In this document: positions 29,171-41,590 of the stretch, piece after piece | Position numbering within the stretch: position 1 is the first letter of the stretch | Layout of the letters: every line of letters begins with the position of its first letter | Source of the DNA: Kuschelorhynchus macadamiae | Taxonomy: Eukaryota; Arthropoda; Insecta; Coleoptera; Curculionidae | Assembly (NCBI GenBank): GCA_030620095.1 | Contig: JAUTXW010001311.1 | Coordinates: forward strand, 1 to 64,000 | DNA length: 64,000 nt | Direction: 5' to 3' | The notes under the pieces: model-generated | Database searches by the model: none | Seen by the model: only the letters and a program-made list of their open reading frames with translations | Told to the model about the DNA's origin: nothing | Made by a program: the position numbers and the translations under genes

Positions 29171-29340
29171 TACAGGGTGACTCATTAAAAATACAAAATT
29201 GACCTCAAATGACTTTAAAATAAAGGTCAAGGTCAAAAACTGGTACTGCCATTTTGTTTTCCCCTCGACACCAATCAACTTTTATTTGACGCATTTTTTT
29301 CCAAAAGGTATCGCTTTTGAGATAAATTACTCCCTTAAGT
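29171..29340 (+). mobile_element. single transposon end, TACAGGGTGACTCATT type
   Basis: TATACAGGGTGACTCATTAAAAATAC resembles the ends of mariner-like elements and is similar to the GGGTGACAATTTAAAAA end at 43271 and 43493. No inverted partner was found to the right, so it is probably a solo end. Confidence 0.4.
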
Positions 29341-30181
29341 TAAATAACTGAACCTAAAAATGTATCGGTCTTAGATTAGCACTAGGTTAAGCGTTGGTGG
29401 ACAACAGAGCGGCAGCATGCTTTATATGGCGAAAAAAAATATAAAATATTGCAGTTCGCGTACAACCAAAATTTAAATACATTAGTAAAGCCATGAGGTA
29501 CCGCAAAATTGCTGTTAGACGAATGGGGAATATTTAAGCAAAACGTGAAACGGGCTTAATTTTATCATACACAGCCTCTTTCTAGTGTTACCTAAACAAA
29601 AACGATAACGGTTATAACCCTTGATTAAACACATTGAAAATATTGCACGTTAAAGAAGAATTCTGTTAAGAACACGTTTTCTGGCATTCTTTAATACGTT
29701 TTCTTTTTATTTTTCGAGCATTGATCGGAAAATCCCCTTATTTTCCAAGCCCGCTTCGAGGGTAATCTCCGCCTTGTTATATCTTATTCAAAGGTAATAC
29801 GCAATTTAATAATAAATCTGCAATCTCGACGCCAATTTTAGAATCCACTTTAAAATTTATATGGGAACGTCGTATCCAATATTGTCATTTGGTTCGACTC
29901 AGGAAATTAGTTTGGCGAGAACCTATACGCTATACTCCTTAAACTTTACTGTCAAATAAGAGATTTACTATTGGATGAATTAGGGTTGCGAATAACCAGT
30001 TTTACTTCCATTGAAAAGAGAAGTACTGTAATAATAAGAAAATCACCCTCTGGTATCTTTGCATTTCAGGGTTCCTAGAAAACCAAAAACATGTTTCCTC
30101 TTTCGGTCTATCTTTTTACGGTAAAACTCAAGAACTACTTATCCGACTAATAATCAAGGATCGCATGTGAATACAATTGCC
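29341..30181. other. no gene recognised; contains a reversed fragment of the dispersed repeat
   Basis: The part 30060-30180 (CCAAAAACATGTTTCCTC...AAGAACTACTTATCCGACT) reads on the minus strand like the conserved middle of the GCCATTTTG repeat family. The rest is unrecognised. Confidence 0.4.
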
Positions 30182-31607
30182 CAGTGGCGGCTCGTGGTGA
30201 ATTGTATTGGGAGGTCAATAACAAATTTAAAAATAGTCATACTTAAAATAAAAATAATTATCTTATCTTTAAATTGAGACTTAAATTCTCTTGAAGTTCT
30301 GGTCTACTCTTCGTTCTTTAGAATTGGAAAAATGCTGAATGACACATTCGTTAAAATTGCACGCTTTCTTTTATAAACGATTAGTCTATCTTGGCCCAAA
30401 TCCTCAACAAAATTTATAAGCCCTTGAAAAACCCCTGAATTTTCAGACAAAGCCGTTTCATCATGGCCACGTAGAGCCAGCTCGAATGTCCCACAAAATT
30501 TTACACAATCTATAATTTTGTTTAAAATATAACGATTTTTGGATACATATTCATTAAAATCTCTAAGTGATTTTCTATAAGCTGTGTCCAGCTGAGTGCA
30601 AATATCAACACTTCCGACCTTAGCATAGTTCACCGAACATTCATGTAATCTGCAAAAACGCATGTTTTTTTTAATTTTTGATTTTAAATCTTTAACACCG
30701 GTTTTGCATCATAATGAGTCCGACGAGTCCTTAAAAAACAACAAACAAACATAACAGTAAAATGAGTTAGAGACTTCATAACCACATATCCAGTTAGCTA
30801 AATCGTACATGCTTTTGCGAAAGTTTCGATGAACCTCTTTATTTTTGTCTTTACTAGTTTTTCGTATATTAAGTTCTGGCAAATTGCGACAGCTTACCTT
30901 GAAATCGGTTATTTCCTCAAAATTAAGTTCGTTAGCACTCTTTAGTTGTTTAAGTTTTTGCACTACCGACATTTTATTTCATCAACATTCACAACTCAAA
31001 CATGAACGACCTTGAAATTGGTTATTTTTGCAAAATTAAGTTCGTAAGCACTTTTTAGTTATTTTCCTGTGTATTTCTAACTCATACATGGATCATAAAA
31101 ATAAAAAAATATATATTAAAAAAACAATATATAAATCAATTTTCATCGTTTAAAAACGTCCGAAACAATATAGAGTTAGAATATGGACCGCACGACCTCT
31201 GAACAATTGAACTTCCCCGTGTCGACGTGATGCTGCGACCGATCGATCGAATTAGGAGAAGAGACCGGCTGATGACCCAAACCGCGATTTCATATTCCAT
31301 TTGCTATCACGTTCGGCTGCCGCTCGGTAGCTGTGAAATCTTCGGGTACTTTCGTCAAGCTTTAAGGTAATCAGGGCAATTCGGACTGCCCAGCTTATCT
31401 TAGTTTAACGTATTTTATTATGCCTAAGGAACGCAACGAGACCATTCGAACCGCCGCGCGCGGCTAGTAGTGTAGCGTATTTAACATTTCCCCAAGGTTC
31501 GCGTTTTATTACAACTATTAGGAAGGACGGTGAAACGAATAGTTTATTTTCTGAAATATTTTTGAGGGGTCATTGACAAAAATGACCCTATGGAAGAGCC
31601 GCCACTG
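30182..31607 (-). mobile_element. non-autonomous hAT element, copy 2
   Basis: Ends CAGTGGCGGCTCGTGG and GAGCCGCCACTG, with a perfect 8-bp target duplication CAATTGCC (30174-30181 and 31608-31615). The transposase relics are on the minus strand. The sequence shares long stretches with copies 1 and 3, including the GC-rich GCCGCGCGCGGC motif near the end that follows the start of the transposase. The insertion broke a reversed fragment of the dispersed repeat. Confidence 0.92.
30304..30972 (-). pseudogene. hAT transposase N-terminal fragments (copy 2)
   Basis: At 30709-30972 an 87-residue start (MSVVQKLKQLKSANELNFEE, then WICGYEVSNSFYCYVCLLFF) matches the TTF-type zinc finger of DUF4371-type hAT transposases; a frame change at TTTTTT follows. 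At 30304-30663 the next segment has DICTQLDTAYRKSLRDFNEYV, KFCGTFELALRGHDE. The RNase H catalytic parts are absent. This is the best preserved of the three copies. Confidence 0.8.
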
Positions 31608-31839
31608 CAATTGCCATGTTTTATAGAAATCTACTTTATCGAAGCAAAACATAGTCCTAACATAAAGTTGTAAATATGAGTATCAAAAAACTATGTTGTT
31701 ATCCACTTGAAATTTTACACACACATTTATTGTGACAAGAGACACAATCGGTAAATTTCCTTTATGAATCTTTCCTTTCATTAGGAACAGGAAATTGTTT
31801 AACCTAACCTAATTTAGTTCCACACATAGTCATTTAGTA

Positions 31840-33076
31840 TAGTGTCTTTTCAAATATTTTTATTGCGCGCCATTTTGTTTCACCATATTGGAATCGCTCC
31901 AATATTTTACCAATTTCTATTTATGCCACACTAATTTTTTGGGCATTATAGATTTTTTACACTGAGTTTTTAAGACCGCCATTTTTTATCGTCATCTGGA
32001 ATTCGTACTAGTTAGTCCCTGTATCATATTCAGTTTTGCTGCAAGAAATTAGGTCAATTGAATAAGAAGATTTTTCTAAATTAATTTTTCTAGACATTTT
32101 GTTTCACACTTAATATATGTCCAAAATTTGAAATTTTTCTAATAAGTAGTATTAAACACTCCTTTTTTTTTAATAATTTAGGTCGCCATTTTGTTTCGCT
32201 GCCTTGGATTCAAACCAAAATATTTTAGGTTTATTTCTTAGTTTTTGTGCAAAATATGAGATAAATTGGATAATTTGATTTTTAGTAATATTTTTTAACA
32301 TTTCACTAAGGTGCCATTTTGTTCCGGCATATTCTATTTTTACCAAAATAATACCAGGTCATCCCCACATAATCCTTTATTATTTATGGAAATTTGAAAT
32401 CAATCGGGCAAGTAGTTCCTAGCTACGCCGCGAACTGACACACAGACAAATAGAATTGAAAAAAACATATTGTTTGGCATTTAGGAAAACTGATGTGTAA
32501 ATATATGCAAAAACTGCAATTTTTCTCACGATTACAAACCTTTCACTTGGCAATTTTGTTCCGCCGTCTTGAATTCGTACCACAATTTTACCAGTTCATT
32601 TCTATACAACGGTTAATTCTTGCGAAAAAATTTAAATCAATCTATTAAGTAGTTTTTTTAAAATGAATTTTTAAATATTTTGTTAAGTCGCTATTTCAAT
32701 TCGCCATCTTGGAGTCGTAACAAAATTTTACTAGTTAATTACTTTTTGTTTCGCCATATTGGATGTTTCCCATATGACTTTTAATTTTTGACCAACATTT
32801 GGAGTCATTCGGGTAAATAGTTTTTTAGCTCTGCTGCAGACAGACCGACAGTCAGACAGACAGACGGAATTGAGAAAACATGTTTTGGCAACTAGGGACA
32901 CCGAACGGTAAAGATCTGAAAAAATCTCGGAGGTTGATTTTTTCACGATTTAAATACTTCCCTTTACGAGGGAAGTAATAAACACAATAATTAGCTTTTT
33001 GGTTATGTCATTTTGAATTCGTGCCAATTAATCACCTATATCGCATTTAATTTTTCTGCAAAATTAAAAATCATGT
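31840..33076 (+). repeat. array of dispersed repeat units (GCCATTTTGTTCCGCCATCTTGG family)
   Basis: At least six diverged units start with GCCATTTTGTT(T/C)CGCCAT(A/C)TTGGAT (about 31865, 31975, 32185, 32325, 32555, 32705, 32750), followed by ACCAAAATATTACC and AATTTGAAATCAATCGG. Two units carry a GACAGACAGAC stretch (near 32440 and 32840) and AAAACATGTTTTGGCA. The unit length varies from about 100 to 170 bp. hAT copy 3 splits this array from 34430-35040. Confidence 0.75.
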
Positions 33077-34416
33077 TGAAAAGTTAAATACCTTACACTA
33101 TTAGCCGCGCGCGGCGGTTCGAATGGTCTCGTTGCGTTCCTTAGGCATAATAAAATACGCTATACTAAGCTAAGCTGGGCAGTCCGAATTGCCCTGATTA
33201 CCTTGAAACTTGACGAAAGTACCCAAAGATTTCACAGCTACCGAGCGGCAGCCGAACGTGATAGGAAACGGAATATGAAATCGCGATTTGGGTCATCAGC
33301 CGGTCTCTTCTCATAATTCGATCGATCGGTTGCGGCATCACACTGGCATGCGGAAGTTCAATTGTTCAGAGGTCGCGAGGTCGATATTCTAATTCGATAT
33401 TGTTTCGGACGTTTTTAATCGATGAAAATTGATTTATATCCTGTTTTTTGTAATATAAATTTATTTATTTTTAACATCCATGTGTGAGTTGGAAATACAC
33501 AGGAAAAAAACTAACAAGTGCTTACCAACTTAAATTTGTAAAAATAATCAATTTCAAGGTGTTTGTTTGAGTTGTATATGTAGATGAAATAAAATGTCGG
33601 TAGTGCAAAAAATTAAACAACTAAAGAGTGCTAACGAACTTAATTTTGAGAAAATAACCGATTTCAAGGTAAGTGGTCGCAATTTGCCAGAACTTAGTAT
33701 ACGAAAAACTAGTAAAGACAAAAATAAAGAGGTTCATCGAAACTTTCGCAAAAGTATGTACGATTTAGCTAACTGGATATGTGGTTGTAAAGTCTTTACT
33801 CATTTTACTGTTATGTTTTTTTGTAGTTTTCTAAGAACTCGTCGGACTCATTACGATGCAAAAACGGTGTTAAAGACTTAAAACATTTAAAAGAAAAAAT
33901 AAAAAAGCATGCGTTTTCCGCAGATCACATAAAATGTTCGATGAACGGTCGGAAGTGTTGATATTTGCACTCAGCTAGATACAGCCTATATAAAATCTCT
34001 TAGAGATTTTAATAAAAATGTATCCAAAAATCGATATATTGTAAACAAAATTATAGATTGTGTAAAATTTTGTGAGGCATTCGAGCTGGCACTTCGTGGC
34101 CATGATGAAACGGTTTTGTCTGAAAATCCAGGGGTTTTTCGAAGGCTAATAAAATTTGCTGTGGAGTTGGGCCAAGATAGACTATCCGCTTTAGCAATGT
34201 TAAGTATCGAGAAATCGTTTATAAAATTAATGTGCGTGCAATTCTGCCGAACGTGTCATTCAGCACTTTTCCAATTCTAAAGAACGAACAGTAGACCTGA
34301 ACTTCAAGAAAATTTAAACCTCATTTCAAAGATAAGATATTTATTTTTATTTTAAGTATACCTCTTTTTAAATTTGTTATTGACCTCCCAATATAATTCA
34401 CCACGAGCCGCCACTG
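33077..34416 (+). mobile_element. non-autonomous hAT element, copy 3, left end missing
   Basis: It aligns with copy 1 from GAAAAGTTAAATAC onward and ends CCACGAGCCGCCACTG at 34416. The first about 110 bp of the element, with the CAGTGGCGG end, are missing, so no target duplication can be seen. Its 5' break adjoins the dispersed repeat array, suggesting a later deletion. Confidence 0.85.
33594..33881 (+). pseudogene. hAT transposase N-terminal fragment (copy 3)
   Basis: A 95-residue frame starting MSVVQKIKQLKSANELNFEK with the same DKNKEVHRNFRKSMYDLANW segment as copy 2. The zinc-finger part (WICGCKVFTHFTVM) then runs out of frame. Further transposase-like pieces continue, broken, to about 34240 (FELALRGHDETVLSENPGVF). 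Confidence 0.75.
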
Positions 34417-34429
34417 TTTATCTCTATAT

Positions 34430-35040
34430 CACACTTAATGATTTTTAAATATTTTAATAGGACGCCATTTTGTTTAGCTATCTTATAATAATATCAAAAT
34501 ATTACCGGTTCTTTCCCATGTAACACTTAACTTTGAGGTAAATTTGATAATTAGTTTTTTTAGTAATAAATTTTTTTACATTTCACTAGGCCGCCGTCTT
34601 GCTCTAGCATATCGGATTTTCACCAAAATATTACTAGATCTTTTCCATATAACCTTTAGTTGTTGACTAAAATTTGAAGTCAATCTGATAAGTAGTTTTT
34701 AAGCTATGCAAACTGACAGACAGACCGACAGATAAACCGACGGAATTTATAAAACATATTTTTGGATTCTAGGGGCGCTAAAACGTGACATGTAAAATCT
34801 GAGAGGGTGCTTTTTTTCACGAATACAAACGTTCTATTTGGCCGTTACTTTGGTCCGCCATTTTGAATTAGAACCACAATTTTACTAGTTCATGGCTATA
34901 CCACAGTTAGTTATGGCATACAATTTGAAATCAGTTCATTAAGTAGTTTTTCCAGGCTGAATTTTAAAATATTTTAGTAAGCCATCATTTTGTTCCGCCT
35001 TCTTGGATTTTAACCAAAAATTTTACTTATAACTATGTTC
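34430..35040 (+). repeat. dispersed repeat array, right part
   Basis: The units begin at about 34450, 34590, 34855 and 34985 with GCCATTTTGTT or variants. One has the GACAGACAGACCGACAG stretch at about 34715. It is the continuation of 31840-33076 beyond hAT copy 3. Confidence 0.7.
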
Positions 35041-35061
35041 CTTTGGAATTAAACTGCTTTC

Positions 35062-35860
35062 TTAACTCCTCCTAAGCTCCTCAATTTCGGGTACACAATA
35101 AATTCCTCGGCGATTAATTAATTTTGGTGGATTTATTTTGAGTACTCTTTCATTTGAACTGTGTGTAAATTCTTCTTCATATATTACAATGACATGCTTT
35201 ACCTCGCTATCAGTTTCATTTGCCTTATTATTTGTGTCATTATTATTTACCGTCATATTTGATTTAAAATGGTCAGCTTTTCTCACTTTTTTCGTTTGTT
35301 TCTTTGACTGTTCTTTTTCTCTATTTTTTTCTTTTTTTCGCCCTCTCTAGTTTTTCTTCTTCTTTCTTTTCGCATCTATCTTTTCCTGGTGTAGCAACTG
35401 TAGGTATTTTTTTTCTGAAATCACTAAAGTCATCAAATAGGCTTAGAGGTAAGTCCTGGATTGTATTGGAAAGTACAAGAGTTTCTGGAGTTTTTAAAAG
35501 GGTTTCTTCTTAAGTGTTTGATAAAGATATTTCTTCAAGCGCATTTGTTGACTCTCTAATACCTTTACCCTTCATGGCTGACTTACAGGCATCAAGAATT
35601 TTATTGTCGATGAACTTTCCATCTAAAAATCCAGGATAATAAACAAATGAAAAAATTTATTTCATATATTTTGGGACATGATTGATACATAACACTTACT
35701 AATTATAAGTACTTACCATTAAGAGTACATTGGTGACTGCTAACAGTGTTGTCTTTAACAGATAATTCTTTTGGAATCAGACACAGATCTGCAAGGTTTG
35801 GAGAAGCGGTAACTGGTGAATTAAGGGCCGTATGGACGTAACTGAGGACATAACTATAAC
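35062..35860 (-). pseudogene. intron-bearing gene fragment of unknown family
   Basis: Reading leftward, exon-like coding (YVHTALNSPVTASPNLADLC...HQCTLN) ends at a good donor, AATG|GTAAGTACTT, at about 35717. An intron of about 80 bp ends TTTTTAG and the frame resumes in phase as GKFIDNKILDACKSAMKGKG. It continues through one TAA at about 35512, a Lys/Glu-rich part and FKSNMTVNNND to IEELRRS. Splicing in phase argues for a genuine former gene or a transposase tail of the pogo type. Only one stop is seen. I do not recognise the domain with certainty. Confidence 0.4.
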
Positions 35861-36199
35861 TTTTTTTACGGGATCTTGGAGTTAAGAAGTAAATGTAATA
35901 TAAGTAAATTAAAAATACTATGTTTCTATAAAATATTACTTGATTCAGCGGGATTATGAACCCATACGTTAGCATCCGGGTTCGATACACAGAATTTCAA
36001 ATTTGCCATGATTTTATGGCGTGGATGCAGTTAGACCAGGATCATCGATTAACTCTTCGTTTTCCATGTCCATCCACAAATTTTAGGAATAATTCAAGCC
36101 TAGATCTAAGGAATCGAAATCTAGAAGTAGTAAGTTATTGGTTATGTGCCTTTTTCTTTTACTATTTTCCAAAAATAGAATAAACTTTTGTCCTCTATA

Positions 36200-37586
36200 G
36201 GACCACTCTAAATCGATCCGCCCTTTTGAAATTCTTTAAGTTTCCTTTGATTCAACCGTCGTTCGATTTGTGATAAAATAATGGAAGAATCTGATGCACA
36301 ATCAGTTGAATTCTGTTTCGGCATATTCTTTGTTGCTACTGGAAGAAGTAATAAAATAAAAATTTAGGTCCTATTTACCGACCTTTTCTTATCGACATAA
36401 ATAAAATTTTGACTTAGGCTGGGCAAATATTTTTATCGTATTGGGGTAATATCGCACAGTCTGTGTTAGAAAACGTTTTAATCATAAGTGTTGGCGACAA
36501 AATAATCTTAATATTTGCAAATTTATATCGGAGACAAATATAACATTCGACGTTTAAACTAAACATTTTACTGTTTCTATACACTCATAATGAAGACATA
36601 TAAAACTATTTAAGCGGTCGGTAATAGTTCTATAAATTCTAAAAGTTATTATTTATATGAAAAAAATATTCCTTGTCCTTTAATATTTTTTCCATAAAGA
36701 AAAACAAAATAGTGCACTCTCCTGATTCCGACCGACTGGTCGGTAAAAAAGACATTCTATATAACGACTGCCCCTATCATCGACCAATCATTTTTTATTA
36801 ATTATAACATTATTTGTAAAAAAATATAATATTTTTGCAAGCCAGCGGAACTACCGAGGAAAGACCACAACACCATCGTCCATAGATATTTATTATTTCT
36901 CTTAACTGTAACAACACCAGCAGATGAACTAGCCAGCGCCGTCTCCCCTCCTCGCAGCCCGCCGCCATCAGCAATCACTGCCATACCGCCGTGGTGCTAG
37001 TAGCTATAACATACGGTGTATTAGTACAGGTCCTCGTTTTCAAACACACAGATTTCACATACTTACATTATTCTTCGGAGATGCAACTAGTAGTAAGTGA
37101 TGGTTCATGTTGTGTCGCCCGCAGTCATTACGTACTAGGCCGTCGCATTCTAAAGCATACATTATATTCCTCTTTCTCCCCCATTAGGGTCTCTTTTATT
37201 TTATTTAGGTGCTAGGCGTATGATGAATTATGATTATTACTTCTTCTTATTACTTTATTTTATAGATTGTTGTTTTATATCTCTTTCTTTCTCAACTACC
37301 TTTAATGACGCCGTCTGTGTCTTCCTCATTGAGCTCTTGATAACCATACATCACTGTACTACCACACGCATTACCTCATACGTTTGTGGGCCCTTCACTA
37401 CTACGCTAGTGATAAATCATCAGATGACCATGTACCTAGTTGCACTGAAACTACGCTAGTTCAATGATTTGACATGAGCCTTTGAAATTTAAAATGCTCA
37501 CATGTTCAGCTGTTGCTTCCTTTATTCCTTAAGTCAAAATTTCCGAATATTATTAACTTCTAAATTATTTTAAATAAGATTATGAC
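36200..37586. other. no gene recognised
   Basis: Part 36640-36790 contains CGGTCGGTAATAG and CCGACTGGTCGGTAAAAAAG words. Part 36840-37450 is less AT-rich, with several 60-80 codon frames on both strands but no motif. No repeat partner was seen. Confidence 0.4.
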
Positions 37587-39653
37587 TAGGCTTAGGATAT
37601 ATATGCATTTGCATGAAAGCATATGCAAGTGCATATTTTGGCAATTTTTGTATTTAAATGCACATTTTGCAGTTATTACCGGAAAAATGCATATATTCTA
37701 ATTTTTCTGAATATATTTTTATTTCCCAAGACAAATTTGATGTATTTCAAATATAATCCGTAATAATAAAATAATAAAAAATGTCTAGTTGCTGGCAGGC
37801 CAATGGTTTTACCCATCCTTTCTTCAAATTGTTAATCATAAATACGCACATTTTAAGAATGTTAAAAATAATTTTTGAATTCCCATATGGCGAAAGAAAA
37901 GCGCATTAAGTGCGGTATTAAATCAATTCGTGAAAGATTTTCCTGATTTTACAACTGACGGTTTTGTGCTGTTTTCTGAATATTGTGATGTTCCTGTTAC
38001 TGCGAAAAAGAAATTCCAAGTGATTCAACAGATAGGAACTACAAAGCATCAGATCCAAAAAAGTAAAGTGTGCTCAGAAACAAGTTTTAATTACCCCAGC
38101 ATTTTCACCAGGACCGGAACTCAAATGATCAAAGTTCAATGAGGATTTGTGCAAGGCGTTTATTAGTGCGAATATTCCACTGAATAAACTAAGTAATCCT
38201 GCCCTGAATTCATTTTTAGAGAAGTACACAAAGACATCAATTTTACATGAATCCACGTTAAGGAAAAACTATGTTCCAGATTTGTACAATAAGACAGTTA
38301 CCGAATTGCGGGAAAAAGTAGAAGATAAAAGTATATGGGTGTCACTAGATGAAATAACTGATGTGGAACAGAGATTTGTTGCTAATTTTGTTTTTGGTGG
38401 ATGTAGAAGCAGAAAGGAATAAATCATATTTACTTACAATGAAGACCTTAGACAAAGTAAATCATTCAAATGTTGCTGGGTTTTTCAACGACTCTCTCAC
38501 TCTTTTATGGCTCAGTGGTATAAAATATGATAGAGTGTTAGTGGCAATCACAGATGCTGCTCCATACATGTGTAAAGCAATGAGTGGTCTACAAATATTG
38601 TACCCTAAAATGATACATGCCACATGTCTTGCCCATGGACTTCATCGAGTTGCAGAACAAGTTCGTGCTTTTTGTCCACGAGTGAACGATCTGATTTCCT
38701 CGGTGTAGAAAGTATTCCTAAAAGCTCCGACTCGGAAAAATTTAGGGAAACTGCAGGAAACATCCCCCTGCCCCCATCACCAACTGTAACCAGATGGGGA
38801 ACTTGGATAAACGCTGCCATTTATTACGCAGAATATTTCGAGGCAATAAAAAACAGTTAACCAATTTAATGCGGAATACTCACATTTTATACAAGAAGCA
38901 CAAAACGTTTTGCGCAAAGAAAATGTACGTGAAGATTTAATTTACATTAAAAACAATTTTTCTTGTTTTTCTGATACCATAAAAAACTTGGAGATGAAAG
39001 GACTTTCTTTGTCAAAAAATGATAGAAAAAGTGAGTTAAACTATAACTAGCACTAAAAATAAAGTAATTTCTCAAAAATTAGCTACGGTTTTACAAAAAA
39101 AAATTTTGATACGAAAATTTGAAAAATATTAGTGCAGTTTTGGACAATTAAGAGACATTCAATCTAGATAATGAACAATAAACAGTGATTTGAATTTGCT
39201 TAAATATGTTCCAATTGTATCTTGTGATGTTGAACGAGTATTTTCTGAGTATAAATCTCTATAAAATACTATTGTCAGATGAAAAAAAATTGAATTTGAT
39301 AATTTGTTACATCATATAGCTATAAAATGTAACCGCAACTTGTTGACTAGCGTAAACAATAAATTTTAAACAGGTTTATTTTTTAGTTAGTTTGTTGAGT
39401 TAGCTATATATTAAAATTCTATTTAAAAAAGATACTTTTATTAATATTCGTATTAATGTAATAATTACTGTAAAAATAGCGTCTTAAGGATACCTTGAAA
39501 TGTAAATAATATAATATTTTAATTGCTATACTTTTGCTTTATTTCTGTTTTTTTTTTTGTTCCGATAATAAATGTGTGCATATTTTCCCTTGTTTCGGAG
39601 CATATTTGCATGCATATTTTTAGATTTTTAAATGCATAATTATTCTAAGCCTA
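37587..39653 (+). mobile_element. decayed hAT element of a second family
   Basis: Ends TAGGCTTAGGATATATATGCATTTGCATG and the inverse of TAGGCTTAGAATAATTATGCATTT. The subterminal regions are full of TGCATAT words, as usual for hAT transposase binding sites. Flanks ATTATGAC and AAAATGAC may be a worn 8-bp target duplication. The transposase remnants inside belong to the CGG-binding-protein-like hAT group. Confidence 0.75.
37920..39370 (+). pseudogene. hAT transposase, heavily broken
   Basis: The pieces in order are FQVIQQIGTTKHQIQKSK (37930-38130), FISANIPLNKLSNPALNSFL and YVPDLYNKTVTELREKVEDK (38140-38430), then VLVAITDAAPYMCKAMSGLQ and HATCLAHGLHRVAEQVRAF (38430-38710). The C-terminal dimerisation region lies at about 39200-39350 (SCDVERVFSEYKSL). 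At least four frame changes or stops separate them. The domain order is typical of hAT transposases with an N-terminal BED-like part. This is a dead copy. Confidence 0.8.
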
Positions 39654-39757
39654 AAATGACAGACATTAACAATACAATAAAACTAAATAGAAAAAACTCG
39701 TTGAAATTGTTAGAGATGTTTTACTAATATACATTTCTCCAATATTATTTTATCGGC

Positions 39758-39911
39758 ATTTCAGACAAATTTATTAAAATTGAAAAAATTGAAGAACCCG
39801 TCTTTGCTGGGATTCGAACGCAGGACCTCTCATTTTAAGCAAAAGTTGAGATCGCTAAGTCACAAAAACCATGAGTTAATCTTTTTTTAATTTTAATAAA
39901 TGTGTCTGAAA
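39758..39911. mobile_element. 154-bp inverted-repeat element with a tRNA-like body
   Basis: ATTTCAGACAAATTTATTAAAATTGAAAAAATT (39758-39790) pairs with the right arm ending AATTTTAATAAATGTGTCTGAAAT (to 39911). About 30 of 35 positions pair. Nearly all the space between the arms is taken by a tRNA-like sequence. The ends could be inverted repeats of a tiny DNA transposon, or hairpin flanks of a tRNA-derived SINE. Confidence 0.6.
39799..39869 (-). tRNA. tRNA-like sequence, probably a pseudogene
   Basis: On the minus strand a 7-bp acceptor stem forms (GTTTTTG with CAAAGAC), followed by TGACTTAGC, an A-box-like word. The anticodon arm pairs by wobbles around the loop CTTAAAA (anticodon UAA if read literally), and the T arm CTGCG-TTCGAAT-CCCAG has one mismatch with a good B box GTTCGAATCC. 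The D stem is weak. Length is 71 bases. A tRNA-Leu(UAA) would need a long variable arm, which is absent, so it is more likely tRNA-derived than functional. Confidence 0.45.
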
Positions 39912-41590
39912 TTAATAAATAAAGTAATATGGTAGTAGGATGCAGTGAGCACTGGAATTGTCAAAACTGCGATATAAAATACAGGTCCGTATTTAAAAAA
40001 TTCCAGTAGACCAAAAGTCAAAATTAAAATCTGAGTTTACGGATAATAAAAAGTTGCTCTAAAAATTATTTTAAATTATTTTTTCAAATAAAGTCTGATC
40101 AAAATATAAACAAAATAGCAATTTATCGGTTTTTGTATAAAAATGTGTTAAACAATAGAAAAGAAAAATAATTTGTAAATTGCTTAAGTTATTTATTATC
40201 TCATCGTCTGTACTCGTCTAAAATTTAGTAGGGTCACTCTTTCACCTGTTAGTAATTATTTTATATTCCTATAACTAGCTTCAGTGTAACCCAACTTGAT
40301 GTAACTGCCTCCAATATTCAAAGGTATTATTAGGTTAGTAAAACTTGTCAATAATTCAGAATTTCTGCTTGCATACGTAGAAGTACAATAGCTGGTAATT
40401 ATACTATCTAAAATATTTATTTGTTTACTGGTAACAATTCTGATTTAATTTTCATACTGTTTTATACTTTAGAATTATTCAGCTAATATTGCATGTGTTG
40501 TGAAAGTTTAAATCCAAAAAAAAACAAGTGAAAGATATTAAATTTACGAAAGTTATATAGATAAAAACTTTTGCTTGTAAAAGAGTTTCACTCATTTGTT
40601 CGTAAGCAGCAAGAAATATGTCTCCCGCTATATGACATGTCAGTATCAGATTTTGCCGTTAATTAGTATCTCTAGTATTACATTAGTCATTCGAATTTAA
40701 AACTTCCTCTTGATGGGACTGACGTAACTAAGATTTTTAATTAGTAAATTATTCGTAAAAAAGTTGCAGTATCCTAATTTTGTATTATTATTGTAAAAAT
40801 AGGACACTTAAAAAAAGGAATTTAAAAGGTAGTCCAGTGACAGAAGGATTAAACCTCAAAAAAATAAGGAATCGGCCAATATTTTTGTGGCTCGTTCAAT
40901 GCTGTTTAGAACCAGTTAAATCTTGTATTGCTAACCCCTCTGCAACTTAAAAAAAAATGTAAAAAAAACGCATAAATTATTTTTTTTGGGCAATGTTTGC
41001 CAAAATATTGTGGATAACACAGTTAGGTAAATGTCAGTGAAAACATCTTGAACAAAAATCGCCCTCATGATTTTTTTCCTAAATATAATTGCTTTTAAGA
41101 TAATTCGATCGAAATTCGCAGTTATTTTTCCACCACTGTGATCTCCTGTCAGGAGAAAAAATTAAAAATTGTGATCAAGTTGGGGATTTTTTTTTGACTA
41201 ACTTAATCAAAAATTATTACTTTTTGAATTTTAAAATTTAAGTCTCAAAAATGGGATAATTAGTTTTTACCTGTAAACTTGTCAAAATATGGAAACACAA
41301 TGGTTTTACGAATTTGATAGTCTTTTTATAAATAATTGTTTATTCACTTTGTTCATATGGAACTGTCTTCTTTTCTATTGAAATAATAGCATTGCATTAA
41401 AAACCTTGCTTTGTTATTGTGGTAAATAGTTATTACCTTTGATCATCCTGTTTTTAGTGCTTTCCCTGATTTTTAGAAAATCTCATGATTAACGTATAAA
41501 GTAAAAAACAATTTTGTCTTTTTAGCTCTGGATTTTGTGAGGATGCAGTCAAATAACAGAGGAGGCCTAAGGTACGAAACTCTTTATTGT
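39912..41590. other. no gene recognised
   Basis: AT-rich with dense stops. Nothing recognised beyond A/T runs near 40950-41000 and 41190. Confidence 0.5.

Noticed and set aside
36802..37459. Cluster of 60-80 codon frames in a GC-richer stretch
   Set aside because: Frames on both strands, with no motif or splice pattern that could be followed.
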